Assembly (NCBI GenBank): GCA_014526335.1
Contig: JACTAT010000148.1
Coordinates: 1 to 64,000 of the forward strand
DNA length: 64,000 nt
From: Chrysaora quinquecirrha
Taxonomy: Eukaryota > Cnidaria > Scyphozoa > Semaeostomeae > Pelagiidae
Direction of reading: 5' to 3'
Part shown: positions 1 to 14,000 of the stretch, piece by piece
How the letters are laid out: every line of letters starts with the position of its first letter
Position numbering within the stretch: position 1 is the first letter of the stretch
Made by a program: the position numbers and the translations under genes
Notes under the pieces: model-generated
What the model saw: the letters and a program-made list of their open reading frames with translations, nothing else
Told to the model about the DNA's origin: nothing
The model's database searches: none

Positions 1-258
1 GATATTCCAAACCACAGAAAATCAACATTGTTTGAGGGGGGAGGGGCTTTTTCTGCTACCATCTAAGTAAAAATAGTGCGAGTGTTCCAAGACTCTTGGC
101 AGGCATTGTACGTTTATCTGATGCCTTACAAAAATGCCAAACAGTATCGCAATAATAATAGAAATTCATTTGGAAAAAGCAAAAGCAAATAAGCTAAAGG
201 AGATTCAATAAATCTTACAGCTCAGGTAGACCAGGTGGCAGCGAAAGTTTCCTTTTAC

Positions 259-651
259 ATTGAAGAGTTCTCCAATTATAGTACTAACGTCACGAAAAGG
301 CCACTTTTCTTCTTCCCTAAACACCTTTTCTGCAATAACTGGATCACTAATAAACACAAGCTGTCGACCAAATATGTTATCTTTGTATATTCCATGAAAT
401 TTCTTTGCTTGATCAGACTGAATCAAGTGTAATCGTTCAATTCCTTGTCGCATATATTCTAGATTGCCAAGAAGAGGCCAAGATTGAGGCCCAGGCATGG
501 AATCAAATGGTTTCACTTCATCTTTGAGATTGTTCACATTATTTGCTGATAATGAAGATACGCTTTGAGTGAGCAACCATCGCTGTAGTAAACCCGAGGA
601 GTAGCCTTGAGACAGACTTTTTGCTGGTCTTGAAATATTACAAAGCGACAT
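259..651 (-). CDS. Cytochrome P450, mitochondrial clan, first exon (partial)
   Basis: This is the N-terminal exon (131 codons, ends in phase 0) of a P450 mono-oxygenase. The start is the ATG at 651. It opens with a basic, Ser/Leu-rich leader without acidic residues (MSLCNISRPAKSLSQGYSSG), typical of a mitochondrial presequence. Then come the proline-rich hinge MPGPQSWPLLGNL (about residues 52-64) and the helix A/B region IFGRQLVFISDPVIAEKVFR and EKWPFRD, as in mitochondrial-clan CYPs. The exon stops at GAACTCTTCAAT followed by the donor GTAAAA. The I-helix, ExxR and heme-Cys exons would lie left of the window, so substrate and subfamily cannot be told. It is transcribed toward the left edge, away from the BLTP3 gene's 3' end. 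Confidence 0.85.
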
Positions 652-720
652 TTTTTGTTTGAAATATGACTGCAAGCACTTTGAAGCAGCAGTTCAGGTT
701 CAGCTAACTGTTCATTTAAA

Positions 721-791
721 GAAACGTGTTGCATTATTTTTCATTATTTTTCACACTCTGATAAACAATGAAAAATAATGCAACACGTTTC
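721..791. repeat. Perfect 25-bp inverted repeat (hairpin) upstream of the P450 start
   Basis: Positions 721-745 are the exact reverse complement of 767-791, with a 21-bp loop. The outer end reads GAAACGTGTTGCATTA. It lies 70 bp upstream of the P450 ATG, so it may be a small fold-back transposon relic or a promoter/5'UTR structure. Confidence 0.85.
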
Positions 792-1289
792 GGATTAATT
801 ATAACGTAACTCTCTCAGGTAATACCGATTTGATGAAAACTTGTGACAATACGGTTGATCTCGTAGCAGAATATCCGAATATTAACACTTTCCAGGTGTT
901 CAATGGGGTTCAATATGTGAATCTTGCTTTCAACTTGATATTAGGCGTATAAAAATAGTTTGGTTTTTGACGTTCCAACCTGGCGCAATTTCTGTGCTGG
1001 TTTAGAACGGCTAATCATAAATGACCAGTTGAAGTAGGAACTACTCAAGGAAACATTTGATATACATGCTTAACGTACAATTTATGTGGATTTCGACTGC
1101 AAATGAATGACACTGGCTTTCTAATTCTTGATTATTTGCAGTGATCAAAGCACTCAACATTCAAAAGTTCCTTAATGATTTTCTCTTCAGTAGTATATTC
1201 CTTAAATTTTCGGGCTTTCTACGTTGGTTCCTTATAAAGTGGTTCTTTATAAAAAAAAAAGCGTGTATGTTTAATAATCTTGTTCTTGT

Positions 1290-1290
<1 letters not shown>

Positions 1291-1346
<56 letters not shown>

Positions 1347-1357
1347 ATGATGATGAT
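1291..1357 (+). repeat. (TGA)n trinucleotide microsatellite
   Basis: About 20 nearly uninterrupted TGA/ATG units. In one frame it reads as a run of aspartates, but this is simple repeat and not a gene. Confidence 0.95.
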
Positions 1358-1765
1358 GGGTGTCTTCTTCTACCCAGCATTTTCATCAATAAAAATAATG
1401 ATTGTATCTCAACTTATACGAACAGGATTGACATAGAATATTTGTCCGACCGGGATGTGCTGTCTTTAGGGTATCTTTTCAATTGATTTATCTAATTCCG
1501 GGCATCAGAACTAGGCAATTTTCCCATCATCATCACTCCTCTTTCTGCGCTACTGGTAAACCGCTGCAGGCTTGGTGAGTGTAGCTTTTTTAATGCTCAA
1601 TATTTTTTGTTGTTTTTGCAGAAAAACTCGGGAAAATAAAAAATCTAAAGATGTGAGTCTCAAAGCTAAACCGATTATCTTGAACGTCAAATTTATTATT
1701 TGGTGCCCTTCGCCAACTAATCGGTTAACTAATCGAGACCTCGACCCTGGCTGTGACGCAATTGT

Positions 1766-2109
1766 CCCGGGGGGGGGGTATGTATGGGTACGGGGTGTGC
1801 CATTTTTTGAGGTACCTTTTCAGGGGTGAAAAATAAATTTTGGGGTATCAAATTTGCTAAAATTTCAAACTTGGGGTATCATTTTTTGCTTAGATGATCA
1901 ATTTTGATAAAGTCACAATAACTGCCAAATAAATTTCAGCTGTATAACCCTAGAAACAGACTTTTGAGTATTTCTATGTACTATGTTCATATTTCTTTGT
2001 GAACTTTGGGGTATACTTTTCAGAATTTTCATAAATTTTGGGGTCACCTTTTTATTACGAAAATGGCACACCCCCGTCACTGATCTATTGAAGTTACCCC
2101 CCCCGGGCT
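1766..2109. mobile_element. Small TIR element with CCCGGGGGG ends
   Basis: The segment opens with TCCCGGGGGGGGGG and closes with CCCCCCCCGGG in inverted orientation. Inside are degenerate repeats of a TTTGGGGTATC word, and the phrase for 'GGTGTGCCATTTT' recurs inverted near the right end (AAAATGGCACACCC). No coding capacity and no clear target-site duplication. Related ends occur at 21585, 45598 and 49745. Confidence 0.7.
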
Positions 2110-2550
2110 ATCGTAGCTGGAGCTGGAGCTCAGATTAGAGTGCTAAATTTCGACTCCATCAAGCAATTTTACAATCCTCGCCAAAAAGGCTTGGACAATT
2201 CGAAATTGTATCAAAATAGTCGCTTTAAAGACATATATTCCGTTCACCCGACTCAATAACGGCAGAACTGATGTTGTCAGTTCTCCCAACAAATCAGAGG
2301 GAGGGGGAACTTAATAAACCAAGTACATTATAATAAGACAAGATGTTAAAGGGAAAACATAACGTAGTGTCTCCAATATTTTTGTGATGATAGTACGCTT
2401 CTTAGAATGCCTTGCCTGTTAGAAAACTGCGGGCATTGGTTCGAAAACGAAAGAAGGCTGAAATGATAAAATGGCACGGAAATACTGAAAAAATCCTCCA
2501 ATTCATCGCGATGTTTCATCATTAAGTTAAATTATTTTCTATTGTTTTCT

Positions 2551-2920
2551 TACACGCATTTTTTTTATAAGAAAGTTCCGCTCAGGGTCAGTACTGAAAA
2601 TTCCTTAACTGATGGTGAAAATTGAGTACTCAGTATTCCGTAGCAATTCCTTAACTTCTTACTTTGTGATTCTTAAAAATAACCAATGGTCAAGGAAATA
2701 TAGGTCATAAAGGTTTCAGAAGACGAGTAGAAATGAATACTGATTGAAAACCATTGGCGATAAGTACTGCTTGCTCTGTTAATTCAAAACTTCATTTTTT
2801 TAATCGAAATGCTAAGTTAAAGAAAAAGTCAGATTCCTTTCCTACTGTAGTCTCCGTTCAGTACTAGAAATTCCGCAAGTTTTTGCCAGCCCGAGTACTA
2901 CCTTATAAAAAATGCGTGTA
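2551..2920. mobile_element. TACACGC-family MITE (copy a)
   Basis: Terminal inverted repeats TACACGCATTTTTTTTATAA (left) and TTATAAAAAATGCGTGTA (right) bound 370 bp of noncoding DNA. Internal words such as CAGTACTGAAAATTCCTTAA recur in the copies at 42868-45336 and 51073-51453. A lone end of the same kind is seen near 1226-1267. Confidence 0.85.
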
Positions 2921-3207
2921 ACTGTTTTTAAGGTCGGATTGAGGAGGAAAGTTCTCATAACATTGCTCCGAGGGCAAACAATAAAGAATAGCTTCTATAG
3001 ACGATATTTTCATCATTTTAGTAAAATTAATTCAAAATTATTGAGTGGCAGTAAATCTAAAAATTATCATATTGTAACAAGGTATCAATGCGTTCATTTA
3101 AGACTGTATGGTAAGGATTGGTTCTTATGTATTATTGGCGACCTTTACAGGTGATTGATATTGCTGGAATCCAGAGAGGAATAACATAGTCTCCCTATTT
3201 CTGCTTA

Positions 3208-3514
3208 TACTCTTAGGTGCCTGTTGCTGGGGGGTTGGAATAAATGGGGGTTGGACTTCGTTTCATAAACGTTATCTGGAAACCGCTGAAACGAAACGCG
3301 AGTGGCCTATAGTGATAAAACGCTAAGGAAATCTATAGTTCTAACCAACAAATTGAGTGTACAAGTGAAATTTTACACCAAGAACGTCAAAGTACGTTTA
3401 TTGAAAAATATCAACATCAATATTAATGCAACCTTAATTGGCGGGGAGGTCTTATCTTAATAAGAGTAGGGGGGTTGGAAAAGCGGGGGGACGGCAATTA
3501 GGCATCTAAGAGTA
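3208..3514. mobile_element. TACTCTTAGGTGCC-family MITE
   Basis: The left end TACTCTTAGGTGCCTGTTGC is matched in inverted form on the right by GCAATTAGGCATCTAAGAGTA. The interior carries GGGGGTTGGA tracts next to both ends. A partial copy begins near 29457 and a degraded relative lies near 31640-31795. Noncoding. Confidence 0.8.
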
Positions 3515-4242
3515 TGTTTTAGACATTAGATTGCTACTGACGGGAATGAGTTAATCACAGAAGTACACAGAACACGCCCAACTATCTTGAACTCGGTGTT
3601 GCTATCAAAAAGGAACTGTGTGACAGAACACTGGCTAAAATTTTCAAAAATCGGTCATTATAAAAATACCGCATATACCGTGGCAAAATTCATGGTTATC
3701 GCAAATGTTGTGGCATAAATTGAGAGTAAGGCTTCACCATAAATGAATTGAGAGTCGGCATGCATTCAGAATCAGAGCTAAATAATTCACTGATTTCATG
3801 GACCCATTCAGTACATTCTTATTTGGGTCCGATCAAGATTTTTGTTTGCATGTACAAGGGAACGGGCCAAAAAAGTGTGACACTACACACAACTCATGAG
3901 ATCACATCCACACGCCCGCAAGTCATATTTTTTGTACCTGAACTTTACGAAATCTTCGGTATAACTAGAGCGATAAATAAATTGTCAAATTGTTAATGAC
4001 TGCATCGTCAAAAACTGAAGTACAGAAAACTAAATTTTTTACCTGGACGAAGTAGGAGACTACCATGTAATTGAAGCACAATTGTTTTAGATTACTAAAT
4101 GCAAAAACTTCGCAGATGTCCAGGATTGAGTACGATTGAATCCTTAATACGAAGGCCTTTGGACAAGATTTATTTGGATTTTAGTGAGCAAAATCAGCCT
4201 TTCTTATCAGTACTCATTTTAGAACGGATTTATGTGTTAAGC

Positions 4243-4745
4243 TGGGCGCAAACCGTGCCAACATTTGGCCAACATCGCCGCCAACAATTGTTGGCCAAAA
4301 TGTTTGCACGGTTTGCTATAGATGTTGGCCTAATAAACAACATGTTGTCGACGAAAAAATGTTGGCCAACATTTTCATCGATTTGATCAAAATTGATGTG
4401 TTGGTACGGTTTTCTATATCTCGCCAGCATGTTGGCACAACATGATAAATTTCGGTTGTTGTTCGGAGTCCTTGAAATGAGAAGTAGATTTAAGCTGGCA
4501 TTTTTAGTTGGACCACGATATTTTTTTCTTTTTTATCTTCAACCAAAAGAGCGAGCAGTAAACAAGTAGTTGCTTCCATTTGGCCATGTTTGCAAAAGAT
4601 CATCTGTAGATGAAAGATCATCTGTAGATGCAAGATCATCCAAAACATTCAGATGTTGCGATAGTATGGCAAACCGTACCAACTTGTCGGTCTATTTTCA
4701 GCCAACATATTGGCCAACAATGCTGGCTGGTTTTCGGAGGCCTTA
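4243..4745. repeat. Cluster of TTGGCCAACA palindromes (MITE-like)
   Basis: The palindromic core TTGGCCAACA and close variants recur many times, framed by GCAAACCGTGCCAAC near 4246 and its relative GCAAACCGTACCAAC near 4669. It looks like one or two degraded non-autonomous elements built of internal palindromes. No TSD was established. A possible related element lies at 23054-23422. Confidence 0.6.
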
Positions 4746-5001
4746 ACATGGGACTAAAAAGAATCCGATCCAAAGAAGCATGTTTTATTCTTGCCGCTTT
4801 GGTAAAGATAGCGGAGTCAATCTGGAAAGGACAGGTGTGTTTTCGTGTGCACTGAAGGCCTATCCATACCAGTTCGGGAATGGACCGCAATATATACATG
4901 CTCTCGAGTTGACCGGGTCTTCGGGGAAGCTTCCTAAAGGAATGATTGTAAAAATTTCTATTTCATTGAATGTCGATTAAAACAAGGGGTACGACTTCTT
5001 G

Positions 5002-8000
5002 TTACGTTCTTGACAATCCCCGTAGGTATTGTTTATAATGTCTAATTTTATCTGACAACTTATCATTTTCATTATTTGACCACATTAATTCTTGCTGCAA
5101 CTTCTCAACAACTTTCAAAATGGCGTTTCGCTCTTCTTCGAGACTAACAATCCGGGCGTTTGCTAACTTTAAATCTTGCAACAATCGATCGTTTTCGTCT
5201 TGTACCACGTTGATTTTTTCGTAAAATAAACTTCTTGAATCGTCAGAAGAGTCGGGGTCGCTCAAAGCTTCGTTTCCTTCGTTTTCATTTAAAAAATTCG
5301 CAACGATTGTTCTATCGGCTGTTGCTGATTGTTCTTGAGTGCCCTCCCGAATCGTAATCTTTCCATCTATTGATCGGTGTACACATAGGCTATTGATGCT
5401 GACTTCAAGAGGCGGGGGTGATGGTGCGGAGAGATATCTCCTTGGTTTGTCGTCAAGAAGCCGAAAATCACATTCATTTAGTTCAACTTTGAACGGCAAC
5501 GTCGGCATTAGAAATTCATCCTCCGCAAATTCACCGAGATTCTCTGCGTTACTAAGCAACAACGCAGCATTTAATGAGTCCACTTTGATGTGAGCGTAAC
5601 CAAGGTCACGTGATCCTTCAGCGAATGCTTCCGCGATTGGTCCAGATACAATTCTGATTCGGACTTGTGGTTTTGTATTAGAAAGGGTAAGGTAATCGGT
5701 TTTTTCAGATTCTGCATTTGCTGCCGCAGAAGAAAGACGATGATCCAATGTCATATTATATTTGATATTTCCGTTTTCCTTTAAATCTATATGGTTAACA
5801 ATAATTTTCACCAAGGAATTTGGCTTCACTGTTTGTACGCTCAGTTTGATATCGCTGCATTTGAGACAAACCACTGATACCATACGATCCTCGTTTCTAA
5901 TCTGTCCAACCTCCTTCTCATTTCTGTCTGTCTGCGTCGATATTTCAGAAGTAACAATAGGTACTTTTACTTCTTCGGTTGTGTTGCAAAGCCCGCCATC
6001 TTGTTGATCATGGAGTTCTTGTTCACCCTCCATATTCTTTTCGTGGCATTCATTTCCTGGACGGGCTGAAGATAGCGGACTATCTGAAGTGCTCGATATG
6101 CCACTAGAATCATCCAATTCATTCGAGAACAAAACCGACACATCTCTCTGAACTTCATTACTGTCGGGTTCATTCAAGATTTGCTCAGCACCTTCATGTG
6201 GAGATTCATGTGTTTTTAGGACTGTCCTGTCTCTGTGTGGATTAGGTTGATGAACTGGACTATCAGCCTTCAAAGCATCGTTTGACGTACTATCAACAGG
6301 TGAAATAATGCTTTGTCTTTCCGACGGGGTTTCCCTACCCGATTTAGCGTCAGAAGAATCTTCGTGTGAATACTGATCTGCAATGAGCACTGGAATCTCT
6401 TTTATTTGTTTGGGTAGTAATTCAGCGGCATCAAACTTCGCAGCAGTGACCGCATCATTGTCTTCAGATTTATTATTATCCTTGCCAGGATATAGTGATT
6501 TATCCAATTCAGTTTCCAGGCTTGTGAAAGACGACGCATCTGTCATTTTTCTCTCACTTTCTGTGCCAGATCCAGACTGAAATACCTCGAATAATCTCTT
6601 GACTTTTCCACATTTAATTCTATCAGCAAGAGACATGAGTTGCTCTTCACTGATGCCATTTGATGACGGAATGATGAGGTTTACATCAACAGCTGGCACA
6701 CTAAGATGCAAAGAGAAACTAGCATTGACTGAATCTGCCTCAGCATTCTTATGAACGGGTGACTGCATTTGCTGGAATCGCTCTGTATCTTCAGATATCG
6801 TCTCCATTACTTCACTAAACATTTCTTGCAGGCGAAGCAAAAACAAAAGTTGGAAATGATCAAGCTGAACATTTGTTGGTTTTGAAATCTGCAACAGTCC
6901 ACTTACTGTCGGCAATTTCTTCACACTGTTATGAGAAGGTGAGTTTGCAATAAAAAGGTCTTTTACTCTCTGATTATCGTCAGAAACGAGAGGAGCTTTC
7001 TTTGGTAATGGAGGAGCATTTGATTGATCCTCGGAGGTCAAAGAGTCGTAAGCTGGAGGAAGACCATAAGGCAGATCATTTGCTCTATTCCTCTGTTCAA
7101 ACCTTTGCAGAGATGGCGATTCCGAGTAATAAGGTGGTGGGGGTCCGGAGTCTCCAGGTGGCAGTGTTGCTTTGTACTCCTGTAGGGAAATGGCATCGGG
7201 CTTTCGGTTTTGATGAGCATGTTCAGATGGCAGGAGATCGCTCTCTGAGTAGCTTGTTCTCAAAGGATGACTGTCAGTTGAATCAGTAAAATTGTGGCCT
7301 GCGTTTATACGATTGTGGCTATCTCCATTCAAGCCAAAGACACCATCTATTGAATGTCTTGCTCTAAGCTCGCTTTCTGGGCTGTCAACTGAGAGAGAGC
7401 TATTAGAGCTTGCCCCACTTAATGAAACAGAGAACGTATGCGATGAGTTGAAATCACCAGGCAGTGAGATTGTTGAGCTGGCATTGCTGAAATGAACAGG
7501 TTGTCCTACGTTGGGAGGCTTTCGACTGGTGGCATTGTTGACGTTGCTTTCATTTGCTGTATGATCAACAGAAGGTCGTTGGTTTTGAATAGGCTTTGGA
7601 ATCAGCACTGGCAGGCTGAGCCAAAAGCGAAGAGGCACTGCATCTACAAATGTTACAGGACGACCACTCGAGTTTTCAATGCCAATGAAGTCCAACCATA
7701 GCTGTTCACACCAGATACACCATATCAATCTCGGCTCTTCCATGCTTGGTGATACATGACTGTTTGCATGGGAAGGTGACCTGTTAGATGACAAGGCGAA
7801 ACTTCGATGAACAATACTGTAATCATTAACCCAGGACTCACTTGAAAGTGGCGACATGTCTTCAGCTGAATTTGGAAATAACTGGCTGTTGGAATAAACT
7901 TTGGAAGCAAGAGCATTTTGTAAATCCATTAGTAGATCAGACTGTGATGAGACAGCACCGATTCTTGAATTTGAAATCACTGCTTGAGATATCTGCATCT

Positions 8001-11000
8001 GTAGAGCTTTTGGTCGTTCCTCTTGGTGTGGGAAACTCGGGTCAGTTTCATATGGAATGGTAACCTAAGACAAATAAAGCATAGCTGTTACAAATGCCAT
8101 ATACGGTTTGCTAGATCTTTGATTTGCTATGAGACTGACATAAACTATTCATTCAATGAAAAAAGGCAATGAATGTGGTCGTACCTGCTTATACATAAAA
8201 TTGTGCACATTTGTACATGGATTATAGATAAGAGACATACAAGATAAAGGGCAGCGCCATGATATCTATCGTAATACAATGGTAAAAATTTCAATTTTAG
8301 GGAACCTATTTCCATCGAATTTGTTGTATCGTAGCCATTACTCAAAATAATGTATTGGTTTGCACTAATGCCTCTCACCTGACAGGATGAAAAATTAGCT
8401 CAAACAAACAGACTAGGAACGTACAACCAATCTTATTCAGTTCCAGCTTTGGCCTTGACGACGCTTGTGAGAGAATACCGAAATCTGGTTAATTATCCGA
8501 GGAAGGGTGCCACTTTTTGCACTCGTAAAAGTTTGAAATGATGGCTGATCTTTTTCATAAGTCTTATTCAATAACTTGTATAAACAGATAAGAAACTTCT
8601 CCGATAGAAGGGCTAATAACTTCAAACGTCTTGCCCACATTTTAAAAATCCTTTTGCTTCAAAATGTCTTCGAAACTTCTTTAGCTCTTCGATTAAATTA
8701 AAAAAAATCTCATCCACTTTTCAATGAAATAATTTACCCCTTAACAAATAACCAGATAACATATCAAAATGTACATACCTTAGGCATTAGTGTTTCTATC
8801 CTCAGATCTAAATGCTCTGGAGGTCCTGTTTCGTGTGTCATAAACTCTTTTGTCCATTCCTAAATGAGGGAAGACATATACTAACAGTTGCTGATTAAAA
8901 ATAACTAAGATGGATTTGCTCATATTCATCATGTTAACTGAGCACTGTCCTAACCCCGGCAAGCACTTTTCTTGCAATTATACCGATAGAAACGATTGTC
9001 AATACTCCAACTGAGATAGAGAGAGCTTGGATAAAATTATTCTAAAGTTTTTTACTGCGAAGAAATTTAAATGAAAATGTAAGAGATTGATGAAACAAGA
9101 ACCGTGTTTTAGACTGCAACCTCTGGCTCTTTAAGCTAATGCATGTCATTATTTCCTTTTCTATACATGTTCTCTGAAATTAGTTCTGATTTTCCTAATC
9201 AACGCCGACAACCCTTCAGATGACGTGACATCCTGCCGAAACACAAAGTTTGCAGTGGCGCAAAAATTACGTTTTTAGCTACTCAACATGATCAAGATGA
9301 AAATTTCATGTAGACAAAGCTTTTATTGCAAAGGGAATATTTACAGCTATTAAAACCTTGGTTATGTACAAGGCAGAAAAAGTTTCAAATGAAGACGGTT
9401 TAACCAAAGGCTCGCATTGAGATGAAGAGGCGACAAATCTGCCATATAAGGCCAACAAAAATGTGCAAAGTTAGTACCATGCAAACCAAACTGGGTTCGA
9501 TGCACATGTACGTGTTTTCGGTCGTTAAGTCCTGCCTTCCTAAAATTTCGACCAAACTCTCAAGTTTCGTCCGTAGCATGGTTCTATCTCCCCCAAAAGC
9601 GACTGCTTCACTGTAACTGGTTATTGCCCTGGGTGACTTAGTAGTCTTTCTAGGATGCAGCATAAAGGTCTTACTGAAGAAAAGTACGGTAGCAAAATGT
9701 AAACATCAGCAACAGGATGTGAAAAAAACTACTCACGAAACCAGCAACAACGCTTTGAACAAATTTATTCAGCCAAACGCACGTCAATGGATGAAACGTC
9801 AATTGAATTGGATTTAGTTTTAAAAACATGTTTGATGGAGGAACTAAAAAGAAAATGAGACAAAATTATCAAGACTGCGACATGAATTTGATAAGCTCGG
9901 GCCTGTATATTACTAAGAATAGCAGAAGCATGGATCATGAATGCTTGGGGAGTAAAAAACCGCTAAGTAGTTGAGCACATATACAGCAAGATGTTGATTC
10001 AAACATGCCATTAGAAAGCACGAAACCTCATTATGTTAACACCTGAAATAATACAAGTCAAAGTTTAAGGAATTCTGGTGAATGGCGAAAATTTCTCTAC
10101 AAACGCAGGAACAATTTTTGTCACCATTTTAAGTTTTTATCTCAAAATTTCGTAAGTTGAGGTCATGATTTTGGTAGAATTACTCTCAAAATGGTTATTT
10201 GCGAAGGAAGGATCTGTTACACTTCTATAATTCTACATCAAGTAAAATGAAAAATGAATTAATAAATTAGTCAATAGACCTTTTCAAAGAGATCTGTGTC
10301 GGGTGCGACATTATTCTGGAAAATTGTAGCCATATTGAGTAAGGGAATCCTCTCCACGGACAAAGACCGGAATTGCAGTCGTTCCAGGAGAGATATTGCA
10401 GCAAATTTTGCTTCAAATTCACGTTTAAGGGGAGTTAAAATGAAAGAAAGGATTCAAGTCCCAGTTCATCTGCTCTAGGAATCATTTAATCAAGTATTTT
10501 CCATTATGTGAGTTAAGCTACGGGGACACGGAAACAAATTTTCATGCGATCGCAACAAAAACATTTTCTTGCAATCGCATGAAAAATTGTTTCCGTGTCG
10601 CATGGCTTCCAGCTCATGAAACAAAATTTATGAAACAAAACATGAGAATATGAATATGAATATTTGAAAGCAATATGTGAATATGAATCTGCTTAATTGA
10701 ATGTGAATCTAAATATGAATCTGAAATGAATATGAATCTGAAATGAATATGAAAAAGAGACAAGATGGCGGTCGCTAAAAATTCACAAGTCTATGCTTTT
10801 CTTCGTCAGAGAGCTTTTGCTTGTCTTGACTTCCCGCCATTTTGAGGAAATTTGTGGTTTTGAGTTGTACGAATTTGATTGGTTAAAATCAACAATGTTG
10901 CGAAAAATGTTCTCAAGGTGTGGGGACACGAGGTTTTTTTAAAATTCTCATTTACAACTTAAATTTTTTTGTTGCTGAAACAAATAAAAAATTCACATCG

Positions 11001-14000
11001 ATTTAAATTTTTTTCTTGTTTCAGCAACAAAAACTTTGAGCGAAAAAAGTTGCAAAATAGGGGCATTTAAGGTGGGGACTCAGTGAAACATATTCATGCG
11101 ATTGCAACAAATTATTTTTTTGTTGCAATCGCATGAAAATTTGTTTCCGTGTCCCCGTAGCTTTACTTGCATCTTGTTTCATGTGTTTCTGCAGATACTT
11201 TCGACATTTATTGCCAAAAAATTCCTTGTCGTTTTTTTCTATTATTCGTGAATTTGGAGTAAAATCTGCTGCACTACTTCCTCTGAAGCAACTGCGATTC
11301 TGGTCTTTGAGCATAGAGAAGATTTCCTTACTCGATATGCCTACCATTTTCAAGAAAAATGTCGCGCCCGACCCAGATCTCTTTGAAAAGGTCTATAGCT
11401 GAATTAGTCGATAGCAATTCACTTCAATGACCATAATGTTGCTCCAGCATAATTCAATTGGACGCTTTTATTATTCAACGCATTCCAGTTTAGGCTTCCA
11501 CTTCCTGTGTTCTGCCCAACTTTTTGTTAAAAAGTTGACGAGTGCAACTCTCAGAATTAGGCCATCCAATTCAATTTTTTATGAAAATTGTTGTTGTTCT
11601 TGCTGAAGGTTGACGTTACTGTTTGTTTGCAAAGATGGAAACTTACGTGATGAGTCTAAGGTTTTTATAAGGAAGTGAGACCTATTTATAAGATTAGCGT
11701 AAGGAGCAAAACTACGACTCCTGTTTAGAAGTCTAAGGGCTGATAAAATGAGAATTTTCTGCCGGGGCTGGAATTCCAGCCTGGTTAATAGGGCTGCTTA
11801 CTTGGCCCTCCTCTCCAGTCATCTTCTCTATAAAAATGATTTTGCGATTACATAAGATAATTTCAGCCCGCGGGTTGAAAACTTAGCCCGGCAGAAATTC
11901 CAGCCTCCCTCTAGCAAGGTGGCTTAGAATTTCCAGCCCGCTTGAACAGGTTTAGATTTCTCATCTAATCACAATTTTTCTCAGCCCGGATGACAACTTT
12001 CTTTCCGCAAACCCAGTTTGACTCTGGTTACAGTTTCGTGGAAAAACGTTCTGCACCATAACGTATTTTATTTCAGCCCAGCTGGAAACATTTATGCAAC
12101 TGCATGCAAATTTCAACCCGGATAAACAAGCTGAAATTCCAACCCAGGCTGAAAACTCTCATATCATCAGCCATCTAAGACTTCAGTACCTTTGTGTGTT
12201 AAACAATAGGATGGTCAATTCGGTGTTTTTCTAGAGAGCAATCAAAACATCTTACCGGGTAAATTTATATTTCCCAAGAAGTAATATGTTGTAAAATCGA
12301 AGTAAAGGGCATTCATTTCAGCGGGAAGAAAAAGTGCTTCTTTCTCAGAAGACAGGAATGGTTTTGGTTCTTGATGGTCACCAGTTGTTACTTCCATGAT
12401 GGCGAAGCTACAGCATGATATTATAAAGAAGCTTTCGTGCATTATTGGTCTTCTTGAATGGCTTGTGTTGCGTGAGTGCTGAGAAAAAAACATGTATTGA
12501 TCAATGTACTGATATTATATTTCTGCGTAAAGATTACAAATTTATTGGGTGTTGTGGAATAAAGGGAGAATATACAGGAGTCTGTGCAAAATTTTTGAAC
12601 CATCTCCATAACAAGTCAGTCCCCCTGCTTTGAAAATTGACGTGGCTAAAGGAAGACATAATTTCAATTGTACACGCAAACAAGAATTGTAGGGCTGCAA
12701 CAATTTTGTAGATTGCAACAACAAAAACATGTGTGACTTTACAGTAACATTTCGCTACAATGCATATTACGAGCACCAATTCGTACAAAATTACTCTAAA
12801 ACACTTCAAATTAATGACTGAAATGGGAGACGGTTGTAGTTTTATTTGGGCTTGAAAATTGTCTAATCAAATCGACCAGATTTATGGAGCAATGTTAGAG
12901 TTAACAACAATATATTATTGTTGTTTTGAAGGTAAGTATCCGCAAAAAGTCGTACTAAAAGAGAAACTACAGTGAGAAGATCTTTATGTGGCAGTTAGCA
13001 AAGGAGTAGCAAAGTAGTAAAAGGCGTTCAATATCTTCAATACTATCGTTCATGGGGAACAATAGATTTGTGGCATCCCTGAAATTGTGCTTGAATTTGT
13101 GAAAGTTTAATACACCCTGAGTTGCTTGAGAAAAGTTAGGTCACAAATTGCCCGTTATGATTCAATCTTTGTCGCTATTTTCGGGGCATACTTAAAAGCC
13201 ATTTTCGTCTGAAAACTCCTCAGAGTACGAACGTCAGAAACAGACGGAAACAATAGACTAACATATTGGAATTTATACCCAGATGCGGCTCAAATGCACC
13301 AATCAGAAAGAACGAAAAGCTGAACTGGCATTGTGTTTTAAACACCAATCAGCTGGTCGGATACAGCGGGAAGACCAATAGAATTATTTGAAGAGTCCAA
13401 GTGAGAAAACGAACTCTTTCTGTCTACACAGAACCGGATTTTTGGTTTTGATGTGGACATATTCAAAAACGCTGAGATGAAACGAGGATCTAGCCCTGCC
13501 AATTATTCGAACACAATCCTCGTTGTAATTTTCCGCACACTCTGGGTGATCTAGTAAATGTTGTCCTATGGCAGACTCATGTTTTTAAGGGTGGGTTGTT
13601 GCCCAGAGTAGCGATTTTTCGCTATTTGTGCAAAATCGCAATTAATAGTGATGAATGCAAGAGCAGGGTAGGCAGGGCCTCTTTTAAGGGGCTAAAACTT
13701 GGGGGGGATTTTTAGGGGACTTATTGTTTTACTGTTCTATTGTTTTATCTTCAGCACTTTCTTTCACAGTGAGAGTCCAGTCTTGGCAAGTTCATTCTTC
13801 ACTTAGTTTTTTGTCAATAATTCATGCACAACCAGTGGTGCAGAGCTGGAGAAATTACTATGGAACATCTCTTCTTCAGTTGAGAATTGATAAAAGTTAC
13901 ATTGATCCTGCAGCTGACTGTAAATGCGCCGAGGGCGTACAGTGCTCCAGAGGTGTTCCTAATTAGGGTGGTCTGGGGGCATGCTCCCCTAGAAAGTTTT

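Larger units (their letters stand above)
10276..11394. mobile_element. ISL2EU-like non-autonomous element with AT target duplication
   Basis: Long inverted ends of over 100 bp start AGACCTTTTCAAAGAGATCT at 10276 and read the same on the minus strand from 11394. They are flanked by the dinucleotide AT (10274-10275 and 11395-11396). End sequence and AT duplication match the autonomous element at 55455-59147 (AGACCTTTTTCCC). A second MITE is nested inside. It lies in a BLTP3 intron. Confidence 0.75.

Noticed and set aside
1280..1486. Poly-Asp open frame
   Set aside because: It is only the TGA microsatellite read in one frame. The same holds for 29620-29841 and 36907-37170.
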